A stretch of DNA of 64,000 nucleotides from Eurosta solidaginis. Its lineage: Eukaryota; Arthropoda; Insecta; Diptera; Tephritidae. The position numbers and the translations under genes were made by a program. Positions 46,471 to 56,640 of this stretch are shown here, piece by piece (position 1 is the first letter of the stretch; every line of letters starts with the position of its first letter). The notes beneath the pieces are model-generated. The model saw nothing but the letters and a program-made list of their open reading frames with translations. It searched no databases and was not told the DNA's origin. The stretch lies in contig NC_090323.1 in the NCBI RefSeq assembly GCF_040869045.1, forward strand, positions 267,162,392 to 267,226,391, given 5' to 3'.

Positions 46471-47526
46471 ATGGAGAATTTGCGCTCGGATGCCATGCTG
46501 ATGGAAATTTTGCAGGAACGTAAATCAATAACTGGATTCCTGGATGCAGTTTTTGGGTTTCTAAGAAGAAAGTATGTATTTCCTTCATCATTGTTTACCA
46601 ACAGATTTTCAACGGAGTTTTCAGTACTGACTTTTACCATATTAAAAAAGACCCAAATGAAAAAATTGGATTCGCTAAAGGTTTAAGGGAAAAAATTCTA
46701 TTCGAAGCAATGCAACGTTACGATCCGTATTGTGCGTTAAATAATTTGATTCCCGCAAGTGCCGAAAGTCAGGAGGTATACGTACCTCCTGCGGTGAGCG
46801 AAGTGGAAGTGGAAACTGGCGATATGGATATGAGACATCTGAGCGGTGACGAGGATGCAGCTGCGCTACAAAATACTAATGATTTAGTAACAAGAAATAC
46901 AAACGAAAAATCCGATAACATTTTCTTAGCGCAAGAATATAAAAACGGAGCATGTTTCCCAAACTACTGCTGGTCACAAACTTTGCAAGAAGTCGAACTC
47001 CATGTGAAATTACCGTTTAATTTGAGGAAATCTGACAAGCTTTGCATTGAAATAAAGCCAGAGCAAATAACAGTGCGAAGCCGAAATGATCCCAGCAATG
47101 TTGTTGTGAGTGGTAAAATTGAATATCGGTACAAGCACAATGATGCGGTATGGACAATATCAGAAGGAAAACTATTAATTAGTTTGGGTAAGTACGGAAC
47201 TCTTGGAGGAATATGATAAATCACAAACATACATAATTTTAGATAAAAGTTCAGAAATATGGTGGGAAAGATTCTTTACTACGGAGAATTCAATAGATGT
47301 AAGAAAGATTGATGTTGAACGTTATATTGACGAATTGCCAGATGATACACAAGCTGAAATACGCAAATTACGCGTACAACAAATGGAACAAGACGGCTTG
47401 AATGAAGAACATACCTGCACAGTTAGCGCAAATGAAACCATGGAACGACTACGCTCAGCATGGGATGCTGAGGGATCACCATTCAAAGGACAGCCATTTG
47501 ATCCATCTATGGTTAAGTTTAGTTAA
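46471..47526 (+). CDS. NUDCD3: NudC domain-containing protein 3 homologue (three exons)
   Basis: Exons 46471-46571, 46625-47187 and 47243-47526 join in frame to 315 residues. The introns are 53 and 55 bases (GTATGT…TTCAG and GTAAGT…TTTAG). NudC-family proteins are Hsp90-linked chaperones that stabilise dynein components; NUDCD3 acts on dynein intermediate chain (family knowledge). The N-terminus (LMEILQERKSITGFLDAVFG…DFYHIKKDP…GFAKGLREKILFEAM) is the NUDCD3-specific helical region. An acidic linker follows, then a CS/p23-like beta-sandwich beginning at YCWSQTLQEVELHVKLP (about residue 148) and containing SGKIEYRYKHNDAVWTI and SEIWWERFF. The C-terminus ends with GSPFKGQPFDPSMV, a conserved NUDCD3 tail. 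Drosophila CG31251 is the counterpart I recall. The antisense 152-codon frame at 46133-46591 is a shadow. Confidence 0.9.
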
Positions 47527-47537
47527 GTCTAGTTAGG

Positions 47538-47543
47538 TTTTAT
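47538..47543 (-). promoter_or_regulatory. Polyadenylation signal AATAAA of nurim
   Basis: AATAAA on the minus strand (TTTATT on plus), about 137 bases past the nurim stop and only 12 bases outside the NudC stop codon. The two 3' UTRs therefore probably overlap. Confidence 0.5.
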
Positions 47544-47594
47544 TATTATATATTAGTGAAGAAGTATAAATATTATTATGACCTTAAACATATT

Positions 47595-47600
47595 ATTAAA
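47595..47600 (+). promoter_or_regulatory. Probable polyadenylation signal ATTAAA of the NudC gene
   Basis: ATTAAA variant 69 bases after the stop. No AATAAA occurs on this strand before the convergent neighbour's stop at 47680. Confidence 0.35.
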
Positions 47601-47679
47601 ATATTTTTTATATATGCACTAGTAGAAGTTGTTTGATTATTGATTTATAGTTTAAGATGGCTCAAATCTACTATCGGTT

Positions 47680-48582
47680 TTAGTTTTTCAACTCTTGCTT
47701 TTTGCGTTGATATTGGTTATATTGATATGCAACATCAGTGCGATCGGTCGACCAAGCAAGCCACATATACGCAGTTAAAAGTAAAGCTAATAGGAACCTG
47801 TCAATTGTCATCAGATTCGTTGCCCATAAAATAACGCTCAAACCAACAAAAGAAGGATGACGCACGTGACTATACAAATTGCGCAACCTAAAAGATTTGT
47901 AAGCAATTGGTTGTGCGTAATCCTTCATATCATAGTATGCCTATAATAAAAAACATAAATGTATTTACAAAATAAATAGCATATTTTTATTGCACTTACT
48001 TGCTTTACTCCCAATATTTCCGGTAAATCCATTATAAGACTACCTCCATATATAATCAACCAAGCAAATGTGTGTATTAATGAAAACGTCCACCATAATA
48101 CATTACTTGATGCTACATCCACTTGCCAAAGCACTATTGATTGCGCGGGCAACCAATTTCGCATAAGGTGCTGTATACAAAAATTTCAAACAAACATGTA
48201 TCTATTAATACCAACAACAAAACCAAAATATAAACTAACAATAGCTATTGCGCACATGTAAACTTAACGATGACGTAAGACAATAAATAGAACGCTCTGC
48301 TGCTGCCAAACCTATCTTCTCTATAATGCCCTTGACGAATTCAGATTTCATACAGCTATGTTGCAAAATGAATCCAATAACATAGAGGGTGTCAAATAAC
48401 ATTGGACCATAGGATGTCTCCAAGCGTGACTTGTTGTCCAGCAAATTGAATACCCAAGTGTATATCTTGGGCACATTCCGCGGACGCGACAAGAAAAACA
48501 TCAATGAACCGACCACATAAAATGTATAAACAAAAGCACTTAAAGATATTAGAAGGACAAGTAACTGTTTTAAAGATGCCAT
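47680..48582 (-). CDS. nrm: Nurim homologue, multi-pass inner nuclear membrane protein (three exons)
   Basis: Minus-strand exons 48582-48256, 48170-48000 and 47940-47680 join in frame to 252 residues, with donors GTGCGC and GTAAGT and acceptors TATACAG and TTATAG. Nurim is a small, very insoluble membrane protein of the inner nuclear envelope, in the isoprenylcysteine methyltransferase-like fold group (family knowledge). Five to six hydrophobic segments are visible, starting LLVLLISLSAFVYTFYVVGS. Family marks are FDTLYVIGFILQHSCMKS, MRNWLPAQSIVLWQV, WWTFSLIHTFAWLIIYGG, YSHVRHPSFVGLSVILWA and LLALLLTAYMWLAW. ATG 48582 has a fair context; an in-frame GTG at 48609 is not a credible start. It converges with the NudC gene, with stops 153 bases apart. 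Confidence 0.9.
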
Positions 48583-48789
48583 GGAACTTTTTAAAATAAA
48601 TTCGACCACTGATTTTTGGTAATTATTCAGTCTCTAAACCAAATAAATGTAAACAGAAAACAAGCTATTTCGATTTCAAAGAGTGGTGTTAAATAAAGGT
48701 CGATTACACGATTTGAAAGAGATGCCGTTTAATTTTATTTACCAACGTCTTTATCAGGTAACATTTTGAAACCGCTGCGAAAGTGGGCT

Positions 48790-49210
48790 GCTACAGGGCC
48801 AATTAATGGTGACTTATAACCATAAAGCCATAACCATATAAAACAGCCGATCGAACCTACCTTATGGGCATCAATGTAATCGATTAATGGTGCCATACCA
48901 TAACGCTAACGCCATAACCATACCATAGCCAACCAATTGGTTTTTAGTTTCTCGCCATATCCATAACCTAAAAATATTTGAGTTGGTGAATTTAATAATT
49001 TTTGTAAGTTTTATTCATTGTTTTGGATACGTTATGACTAAGATACTTATTTTTTATGTAATATGTTTGTAATTTTTTGCGTTTTCATCATTTTTAAGAA
49101 ATTTTCCCGAGTTTTAGGTTAAGGCACCATTAATCAATCACATTGGAGATGGTTGAGAATATGGGTATGGTTACGACTATGGCGTTAGGGTTAAGGAAGT
49201 TTAATTCACA
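48790..49210. repeat. Old interspersed repeat with CAACCAATTGG and ATAACCATA strings
   Basis: Related to 40500-40740 and weakly to 62200-62340 (AAGGCATCAATAACCGATGCC). Both sides carry NGGCACCATTAAT/ATTAATGGTG, suggesting worn inverted repeats, but the borders are not clear. Confidence 0.5.
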
Positions 49211-49244
49211 CTTAAAATACAGCTGCTATGTCTAAATCGTCAAT

Positions 49245-49470
49245 AGATAATCTAGGCGTTGCATATGTTCCATCCGTGAGAACAAGACTATTTTCTGTAA
49301 AATTTTCGTGCTTCTCTTTTATTTTGGGCCTCCAATTTTTCTATGAAAAAAAGCGCACCTCTAAAATTTGTTTATAATTACCGATTATCGAAGGGAAAAT
49401 TTTATATGGGAAATTTAACGATTAGGAGTTGAGTGCGAAAATGAAGATAATCTCGCTATGTGTAAACAAG
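49245..49470. repeat. Interspersed MITE-like repeat (AGATAATC ends)
   Basis: It contains CCGATTATCGAAGGGAAAAT, TTTATATGGGAAATTTAACG and GCGAAAATGAAGATAATCTC. Further copies or parts are at 7535-7800, 54420-54620, 54740-54890 and 56635-56765. AGATAATCT-type strings occur at both ends. Confidence 0.5.
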
Positions 49471-49520
49471 GTTATAGCGTTAAGCAAAGGTTGTTTTGGT
49501 TTCTTGAAGCGAAATCGCTA

Positions 49521-49700
49521 AAGGTTCATGCACATTATACGACGCGACATGTAGCGACAAAATATTCATTGCATGTATTCTTATGGAGCCATGCACGCGT
49601 AGCTACAGTCGTACGACACGACCAAGTTGACCAAATATGCCGCGAATATTTTGTCGAAACGTGTCGCTACATGTCGCGTCGTATAATGTTTATGAACCTT
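49521..49700. mobile_element. 180-bp foldback MITE (AAGGTTCAT ends)
   Basis: AAGGTTCATGCACATTATAC…GACGCGACATGTAGCGACA on the left is repeated inverted on the right, with two changes in about 40 bases. It then continues after an insertion to AAAATATTC. Nearly the whole element folds on itself. Confidence 0.7.
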
Positions 49701-49760
49701 AATCCGAAATTGGTGAGTACGTGTGAACTTTCTTCCCCTTTTAATTTTGCTAACAGGTTT

Positions 49761-50116
49761 TGCTCGGAGACCGCCGTGGTGTGATGGTAGCGTGCTCCGC
49801 CTACCACACCGAAGATCCTTGGTTCACCCCCGGGCTAAGCAACATCAAAATTTTAGAGACAAGTTTTTTCAATTAAAAGAAAATTTGTCTAACAGGGTCG
49901 CCCCTCAACAGCATTTGGCAAGTACTCCGAGTATACTTCTGCCATGAAAATCTCTCAGTGAAAAAACATCTGCCTTGCAGATGCCGTTCGGAGTCGGTAT
50001 AAAAGGAGTAGGTCCCGCCAATTTGTAAGAAAAATTTAAAAAGCAGCACGACGCAAATTCGAGAAAATCTCGGCCTAAAATCTCTTCGGAGGTTATCGCG
50101 CCTTACATTTATTTTA
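49761..50116 (+). mobile_element. tRNA-derived SINE, complete copy with 10-bp target duplication
   Basis: The head GCCGTGGTGTGATGGTAGCG resembles a pol III A box, and GGTTCACCCCC 40 bases on resembles a B box with one mismatch. The body has TCTTCGGAGGTTATCGCGCC and the tail TTACATTTATTT. TAACAGGTTT is duplicated at 49751-49760 and 50117-50126. This intact copy explains the split copy at 38838-39832 and the diverged one at 40955-41264. Confidence 0.85.
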
Positions 50117-50224
50117 TAACAGGTTTAACAGGCTGGATTTATCTTCCTTCCCCAGTGCTCAGCTTTGACAGATGAGTTCAATGTATGATTAAGGTACGCC
50201 TTAAGTTTGTGTGAGGTTCTCACG

Positions 50225-50430
50225 GACCGGTCAGTTCGGCCTACGGATAAGGGACCTACAGGACCCAATGTGGTCAAATTAAGTCGGTCCCGAGTTGGTC
50301 GGGCTTGTACCTTAATGGTTCTTGTTACCGGAACGTACCGGATCTATATCCATCTAAAGACCATCAACATCGATAGCACTCCCCAAAACCTTCGGGGAGT
50401 GCCTTTATCGCTACAACCTACGGGTAGGGA
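50225..50430 (+). mobile_element. SINE-like retroposon fragment, plus orientation
   Basis: TCCCGAGTTGGTCGGGCTTG, CCTTAATGGTTCTTGTTACC and CACTCCCCAAAACCTTCGGG are the inverse of the matching parts at 55577-55720. Only the 3' half remains. Confidence 0.65.
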
Positions 50431-50752
50431 GTGGTTTTGACATACATAGTTGTTAGAACGTATATGGTTCGTTTTTCTGACATTTTAAGGCAACTGATGA
50501 CCAAAACTCAAAAAATCTACTTGCAGCGCCAAAGTGGTTTATTTCATGCAATTTAACCAAGAACGTTCTCGTGGGAATGGTAGTTATCGATCAATTATTT
50601 AGCTATCACATATCGAGCTTAAATCAGAGTCAGACGTCATAATAAAAAATATATTACAATTAAAAAATATTAGAATAACCATTTTATATCTTTTTTCAAA
50701 CTTTTTAAAAATTAATATCAAAACCATATAATATTTGCGTATTTAACCGAAA

Positions 50753-51166
50753 ATGAACGAGGAAGAGGATCTAAATAAAGAATTTGAGTGTTTGCTTAAA
50801 GAGTTGGAATGTGTGCACCAATATTTAAATTTTCGAGAAAAATCCATTGCTACTGAATGGATAAAAAAGTTGAAAAAGGCTACTGGATCTGTGGATGAAT
50901 TAAAATTGCGCCTAGATTTTATTGAATATTTTTTAAACTGTTGGAAGTGTGGTATTTTTAGCTCAGAACCATTCAATAAAGTGCCACAGCCAGGCGTACC
51001 GTTACAAAAACTTCGTTACTTGCTAGTAAGTAAATATTACTATACAGCGATTACAACCAACAAGTATTTAAACTGGACATACATCAAAAAAGTATGCCAC
51101 CTTGTGCTGGCCACAAGAAATATCAGAGTATTCGGGTTTTTACCGGGCTTCAATGAACTTATTTAA
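50753..51166 (+). CDS. Single-exon DUF4485-domain protein
   Basis: A 137-residue intronless frame with start context AACCGAAAATGAACG. The whole protein is covered by a pattern I recognise as DUF4485, the N-terminal domain of centrosomal CEP112-type proteins. It shows LNKEFECLLKELE, then R-x8-WIKKL (residues about 29-41), a spacing helix, and CGIFSSEPFNKVPQPGVPLQKLRYLL (residues about 66-91). The conserved W, KL, PF and P-x-G positions are present. The remaining 46 residues are basic and helical, with no recognised domain. It lacks the long coiled coil of vertebrate CEP112. An ATTAAA lies 30 bases past the stop. The role is unknown; a centriole or sperm function would be a guess from the family. 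The antisense frame at 50743-50976 is a shadow. Confidence 0.7.
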   Translation: MNEEEDLNKEFECLLKELECVHQYLNFREKSIATEWIKKLKKATGSVDELKLRLDFIEYFLNCWKCGIFSSEPFNKVPQPGVPLQKLRYLLVSKYYYTAITTNKYLNWTYIKKVCHLVLATRNIRVFGFLPGFNELI

Positions 51167-51201
51167 TTTTATGGGGTATTTCTTTTTTGTGTTTAATTAA
51201 A

Positions 51202-51778
51202 GAATTTCCTTAAACTCGAGTATGTAGCACAACGCGGACTTCGTAAAGTTATATGTACCAAACGCATATTCCTAAACGATCGTTGTTCCAAGGGATTCGA
51301 CAAAAAACACTATTATTGAAAGGATTTTGATAAGCTGGTACGGTCTAATGCCGGAAATACATTGAACTCTTTACCGCGTTTCTTCGCTTCGACACTTAAC
51401 CACGCCTTAGAAAACAACAGAAAGGGTTTGCCACTTTATATGCTTTGAAGAGACAAAGCGGTCTATGTACTTCCAGCCACCTAGATATTTGGGCGCGCTC
51501 AGAAAACAACCGTTGATCAAACTTTTAGTTATCACTTTCTGAACGTACTATTAAGAATTTCTGATTTACTCAAGTTTTGATTTTACAGTTTAACCTAAGT
51601 TTCTGGTCATGAAGGCAATTTCCGTTCTTTGAAATGATAAAATCGAAAAAAAAAAATATTTCTCTTGGGCAATTTAGAAGTCTCGCATCAAAGTAAAATT
51701 TTATGATTTGAGTTGTTTCCATGGTTTCCAATATAAAATTTCATTGAAGCATGGCCCGCACGGTGAATAAGATGCCTT
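51202..51778. other. Intergenic, nothing recognised
   Basis: No gene or repeat can be supported. Confidence 0.45.
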
Positions 51779-51786
51779 GTGAATTA

Positions 51787-51973
51787 CCACAAATCACACA
51801 AGAAGATTGCGCAATGCGCATGTAAATATTTGATCAGCTGTTTTTTATGTTGTATGAATTTACCCTTTTCCTTTAGCTCTTTTTTCAGTCGCTCAAGGGC
51901 CAACTGTGACGTAGTTGCGCAGAACTAAGTAATTTGAAGCTTGTGAATGCGCAATCTGCTTAAGTGATTTGTG
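51787..51973. mobile_element. CACAAATCA MITE, copy 1 (8-bp duplication GTGAATTA)
   Basis: It opens CCACAAATCACACAAGAAGA and closes AAGTGATTTGTG, with GATTGCGCA inside both ends in opposite orientation. GTGAATTA is duplicated at 51779-51786 and 51974-51981. hAT-type by duplication length. Confidence 0.8.
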
Positions 51974-52030
51974 GTGAATTATCAAACTTGAAAACTTTTT
52001 CTAATGCTTCTTTTTGCTTTATCACTTCAC

Positions 52031-52304
52031 CATAGTGTACAAGTACAAGTGTGTTGACTTATCTGTCAAGCATTCTGACAGGCACTCGCTGGATTCGGAA
52101 TGACAGCGAATTCAAAATGGATACCATTACCGAGTGCGCCGAATGATTGAAAAATTGAAAAAGTCGATACGATTGGTAGTCAAATATGTTGTCGTTGAGA
52201 CCAAAAATGCGACTCTAGACCTGAGATTTCCATCAGGTGAGCGAGGCTGTTTGTATTTTTGACGTTTATCGCTTAGTGAACACACTTGGTATAGGTACAC
52301 TATG
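52031..52304 (+). mobile_element. 274-bp hAT MITE, copy 3 (8-bp duplication CACTTCAC)
   Basis: Ends as in copy 1. CACTTCAC is duplicated at 52023-52030 and 52305-52312. It faces copy 4 across 133 bases. Confidence 0.92.
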
Positions 52305-52437
52305 CACTTCACAGAACACGCATTGACCTCCATATATTTTTTAAGCCACGTATTGGTCAGGTTGTTTGCCAGTTCTTTGACATTTGGAATGAAATTTTTT
52401 ACATATAACGGGAGTTTACATATAACGATATTATCTC

Positions 52438-52711
52438 CATAGTGTACCTATACCAAGTGTGTTCACTAAGCGATAAACGTCAAAACTACAAACAGCCTCG
52501 CTCACCTGATGGAAATCTCAGGTCTAGAGTCGCATTTTTGGTCTCAACGACAACATTTTTGACTACCAATCGTATCGATTTTTTCAATTTTTCAATCATT
52601 CGGCGCACTCGGTAATGGTATCCATTTTGAATTCGCTGTCATTCCGAATCCAGCGAGTGCCTGTCAGAATGCTTGACAGATAAGTCAACACACTTGTACT
52701 TGTACACTATG
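52438..52711 (-). mobile_element. 274-bp hAT MITE, copy 4, inverted (8-bp duplication ATTATCTC)
   Basis: Inverse orientation to copies 1-3. ATTATCTC is duplicated at 52430-52437 and 52712-52719. The target is a member of the older AGATAATC-ended repeat, whose halves flank it. Confidence 0.92.
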
Positions 52712-52938
52712 ATTATCTCTATTTTCCTACATTACTTCTAATCGTTAATTAGTTTTCATTTTCATCTGATCTGATTTTTTTATGCACTAAAAATTTCAAT
52801 ATTAAACATAAAATTATCAATATTTAAAAAAAAAAAATATTTAATAATAGACGAAAAATCATTGTCATAACGGAAAAATAGCATATTTGAAAGAAATAGT
52901 GAAGTTAAAAGAATTTATGAAAAGAAGAAAGACAGCAC

Positions 52939-54352
52939 CAGTGTTGCCAGGAAAAAAAATTATTTGGGGCTAGAATCTAGAAAAAAAGGGCTAGAAAGAG
53001 CTAAATTTCTTCAAGAAAATCTAAAACCCGTTGCAAAAAGAGCTAAAAGTATATGTATATTTTTCAATATAAGTTTTCACATTTATTTCAAATCAAACTT
53101 AAGCAAAGTTATAAAAAATTACAGTAAACACAAAAAAAAAAAAAAATAAGGTACAATAGAGGTACATAAATAATACTGTTTTTATAGTTCATTTTATATT
53201 TTTAACAACAAAAAACGTTTTATTTTTTAACTTTTGTTTGGCCATTTGGCGGTAAGTTATCGTGCGATATTTAAGTTTATGTTGGGACGAGATATATATG
53301 AGGGGCCTTAGACTTCAAAATCTGTGATTTGGTCCTCAGAAGATGAATTATTATTATTGCTACATTCATAAATATTTTTGTGTTCATTAATTTTAAGAGA
53401 TCGTTGTTTATTTCAAAGTCATGACAGCATTTATTCAGCCGTTTAAGACCACTTCGTATTGTCAGAAGCGAATTCGACATAACTAAATTAATTTTGTTTC
53501 TGTGTTTGATTTTAATTAAAATCATGTTTGAAAACGTTCTTTCAACTTCATCATTACTTATTGGCAGCAAAAGAAATGTAAGCACAAAATCGGCAAGCTC
53601 TTGGAAAGGGTTTTCTTTTAACGCATTTTTAAACTCTTTAACCTCAAACCAAAAACTTAAAGTTGAAGTCATATTTTTCCAACTTTGGAATTTTTGCATT
53701 TCTAACCTAGTTATTTCATCAGCGCTATACTTGTTTTTTTCATTTGTGAAATATGAAAACAATGGAGGTTTCAAAATTCTCAATGTGCTTTCAACTGAAA
53801 AGAAATCTATTTTGCTAAGCGTTTCTATATTTTGCTGCAAACGTTGCCTTAATTGCTCTATTAATTTAATTATGAAGTCGCGACATATACATATTACGTA
53901 TCTTTCTTTCAATAAATTCGTCTATACATTTATCTTCTTTTTTAATTCGTATATATTCTTCAAAGGTATAATGAAAATAAGGTACGGGAGACAAAAATTT
54001 ATTATAATCTGAAGTTAAAGGGTCGGAACTCTTAGAAGGTGACTCTACGCTGTTGCACAAGCTGGAAAACAAAACGTACAACCTCATGACACAGTTTATC
54101 GATTAAAGTTTTTGTTATCAGTTGAGTACCGAGTTGCAACATCATATATAACGAAACAAATAAAATAAAATTTCACACATAAAACACATTACAAATTTCA
54201 CAATACGTATAGCCGAAATAGATTTGGAGCCAAAAAGAGCAAACATTTTAAAAAGGGCCAAAAAAGAGCTAGGAGCTAAACCGGAATTTTTGGAGCTAAA
54301 CGCAAAAAAAAGGGCTAGATCTAGCTCCAAAAGCTCCAAAAAGGCAACACTG
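52939..54352 (-). mobile_element. Deleted hAT element with CAGTGTTGCC ends
   Basis: Inverted ends are CAGTGTTGCCAGGAAAAA and CAGTGTTGCCTTTTTGGAGC. The flanks GACAGCAC (52931-52938) and GACAGGAC (54353-54360) are an 8-bp duplication with one change. Subterminal AGAGCTA, GGGCTAG and AGCTCCA motifs repeat many times near both ends. Length is 1414 bp, with only the transposase C-terminus left. Confidence 0.85.
53277..54087 (-). pseudogene. hAT transposase C-terminal remnant
   Basis: Two overlapping minus frames (54087-53866 and 53912-53277) form one gene broken by a frameshift near 53880. The second holds the hAT dimerisation block: FQELADFVLTFLLLPISNDE, then VERTFSNMILIKIKHRNKIN and NSLLTIRSGLKRL. 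The zinc finger and catalytic Asp regions are missing. It differs from the hAT at 11.5 kb in the block, ends and subterminal motifs, so it is a separate family. Confidence 0.8.
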
Positions 54353-54419
54353 GACAGGACAGATGTATTGCGGAGTACAAGTGACTCGGGTTTTCGTCAA
54401 CCCCTCTCATGATACAATT

Positions 54420-54890
54420 TTAGAGATGCGGATTTTTTTATTTTTATTTTTCATAGGAAAAGTTCCACCTCTAGAGTGTAATCTCTAATTGGAAGCACAA
54501 TATAAAAGAAAAAAGTGAAAAGTTGACAGAAAATAATCTAGTTCCTAGGGATGGAACATATGTGAACGGGTAGATAATCTGTTCACGATTTATTGCAGAT
54601 TAGGACATATGTTAAAGTGGCCTAGCTTACTTAGCTGACTTTACACTCAGAGAAAACAACTGTTATTGATACTTGGCAAACATATTTCCGTCAGATAAGT
54701 AGTTATTCTAAGAGACTTAGACCATGTTTACAAATGTTCTAATCTACAATAAATCCATAATAGATAATCCTTCCTTAGGAACTATATTATAAGCTGTCCA
54801 ATTTTCACGTTTCTATCTCATTTTGGGCTTTCATTTCGAGATGACACCCTAGAGGTACATAGATCTTTGTATATGAAAAAAAATCGGCAT
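54420..54890. repeat. Parts of the AGATAATC-ended interspersed repeat
   Basis: TAATCTAGTTCCTAGGGATGG and GTAGATAATCTGTTCACG (54530-54590), then AATAGATAATCCTTCCTTAG (54765-54785), match pieces at 7730-7800 and 49245-49280. There is no gene in the stretch. Confidence 0.4.
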
Positions 54891-55576
54891 GTTGTTGTTG
54901 TTGTTGTAGCAATGTTTCGCCCCACCTAATAGCTGCGACCGATCACAAATTGTCATCAATATCCTCTAACGGGAGTCCAAGGAAACTTGCTGTTTCGACA
55001 AGGGTGGACCATAATGAAAGGGGTGTTAGAGGCGTTTGTTCCACATTACAATTAAAGAGATGGTTGGTGTCATATTGGGACACATTGCAAGCGGGGCATA
55101 CATTTTGTATGTCGGGGTTGATTCTGGATATGTAAGAGTTTAACCTGTTACAGTATCCAGAACGAAGTTGAGCCAGAGTGACTCGCGTTTCCCTGGGGAG
55201 TATTCGTTCCTCTTCCGCAAGTTTCCCTGAGTACTGGATTCACCGGGCAATTCCTGGCATAAAGGTCCGACGTCTGTTTGTGGAGTTCACCAAGGATCTG
55301 CTTGTGTTTTTTTGCTTCAGACGGCTGAGTTCTCAGGTGCCGTATTTCCTCAAAATGCTTACGGAGATGACTCCTTAAGTCTCTAGGCGGTGCTGGCTCA
55401 TCAATCAGATGTCTGTTGGGATGCCCAGGTTTCTAAGTATTCAACAGGAACTGTTTGGTTAGCATCTCAGTTCTCTCCCTGATGGGGAGTATTCTCGCCT
55501 CATTGTGTAGATGGTGTTCTGGGGACATAAGAAGACAGCCCGTGGCGGTTCTGAGCGAAGTATTTTGGCAGGCCTG

Positions 55577-55977
55577 TTGTTGTAGCGATAAGTTTGCTCC
55601 ACGAAGGCTTTGGGGAGTGTTATCGATGTGACGGTCCTTTGCCGGATACAGATCCGGTACGCTCCGGTACCACAGCACCATTAAGGTGCTGGCCCGACCA
55701 TCTCGGGAACGATTCATGTGGCCACATTAAACCTTCAGGCCATCCCCTCCCCAACCCAAAGTTCCATGAGGAGCTTAGAGTCGCCAGAGCCTCGTCTGTT
55801 AGTGAAACAGGATTCGCCGCGGATAGGTGAGGTTTACAATTGGGTTTGGAGAAGCTATATATTGCGCTGGCAACCTGCAGGGTTGCGCTACACAGCCCCT
55901 TGAATCTGGTATTTTAATCGCCTCTTATGACAGGCATACCTACCGCGGGTATATTCTGACCCTCTAACCCGCTGGGG
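55577..55977 (-). mobile_element. SINE-like retroposon, complete, 13-bp target duplication
   Basis: On the minus strand it starts CCCCAGCGGGTTAGAGGGTC and ends GCTACAACAACA. TTTGGCAGGCCTG is duplicated exactly at 55564-55576 and 55978-55990. It codes for nothing. The 3' end GCTACAACAACA is the same as that of the LINE it sits in, which suggests mobilisation by that LINE. No clear tRNA-type A and B boxes were found, so its pol III origin is unproven. Other copies are at 32960 (-), 50225 (+) and 8636 (-). Confidence 0.8.
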
Positions 55978-55990
55978 TTTGGCAGGCCTG

Positions 55991-56640
55991 TAGCTTCTTC
56001 CAGTGGGTAGTTTTTAGGCTTGGCGACCATATAGGGGACGCGTAGCATGCAAACGGCTGGCCAATTGCTTTGTATGTGGTAATGAGCGTTTCTTTGTCTT
56101 CCCCAAGTACTGCCAGCAAGGGATTTGAGGATTTTATTATGGATTTCCGGAACAATTGTGGCTGTGTGCTCCCCAAAATGTAGATCCTGATCAAACGTCA
56201 CACCCAAGATTTTGGGGTGGTGTAGGACAGTCGGTAGCGTAGTGCCATCGACGTGGATATTCAAAATGGTCGACATTTGGGACGTCCAAGTTGTAAATAA
56301 GGTCGCGGATGATTTAGTCTGTGATAGTGCCAGGTTTCGCGAGGCGAAAAAAACTGGAGTTCAGGGAGGTAGCCGTTTATTCTGTTGCAAAGCTCATCGA
56401 TCTGTGAGCCCAGGCCTGTGGCCATTATTGTGCAGTCATCGGCGTAAGAGACGACAGTAACTCCCTCCGGTGGCGAAGGTAGTTTTGATATGTAAAAATT
56501 AAACAAAAGTGGGGATAGGACACCACTCTGTGGCACCCCTTTTTTAATTCTTCTTGGCTTTGATATTTCGTTTCTGAATTGCACCGATGCCTGCCGACCA
56601 CCCAGATAATTTGCGGTCCACCTTTTAAGACATCGGCATC
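55991..56640 (-). pseudogene. Jockey-type LINE reverse-transcriptase remnant
   Basis: Frames 56584-56261 and 56276-55914 join across a shift near 56270. RT boxes B and C are intact (PQSGVLSPLL and SYADDCT), and the following thumb has LGVTFDQDLHFGEHT. Upstream boxes are lost in truncation. The last residues of the second frame (after GLPNP) belong to the inserted SINE-like element, not to the LINE. Confidence 0.75.

Noticed and set aside
46133..46591. 152-codon minus-strand frame overlapping the NudC first exon
   Set aside because: Antisense of the exon and its upstream flank; no domain, and splice-consistent coding lies on the plus strand.
49770..49860. Possible tRNA gene (A- and B-box-like sequence)
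   Set aside because: It does not fold as a cloverleaf with an acceptor stem, and is the head of a repeated SINE with target duplication.
53494..54012. 172-codon plus-strand frame
   Set aside because: Antisense of the hAT transposase remnant, which has clear family motifs on the minus strand.
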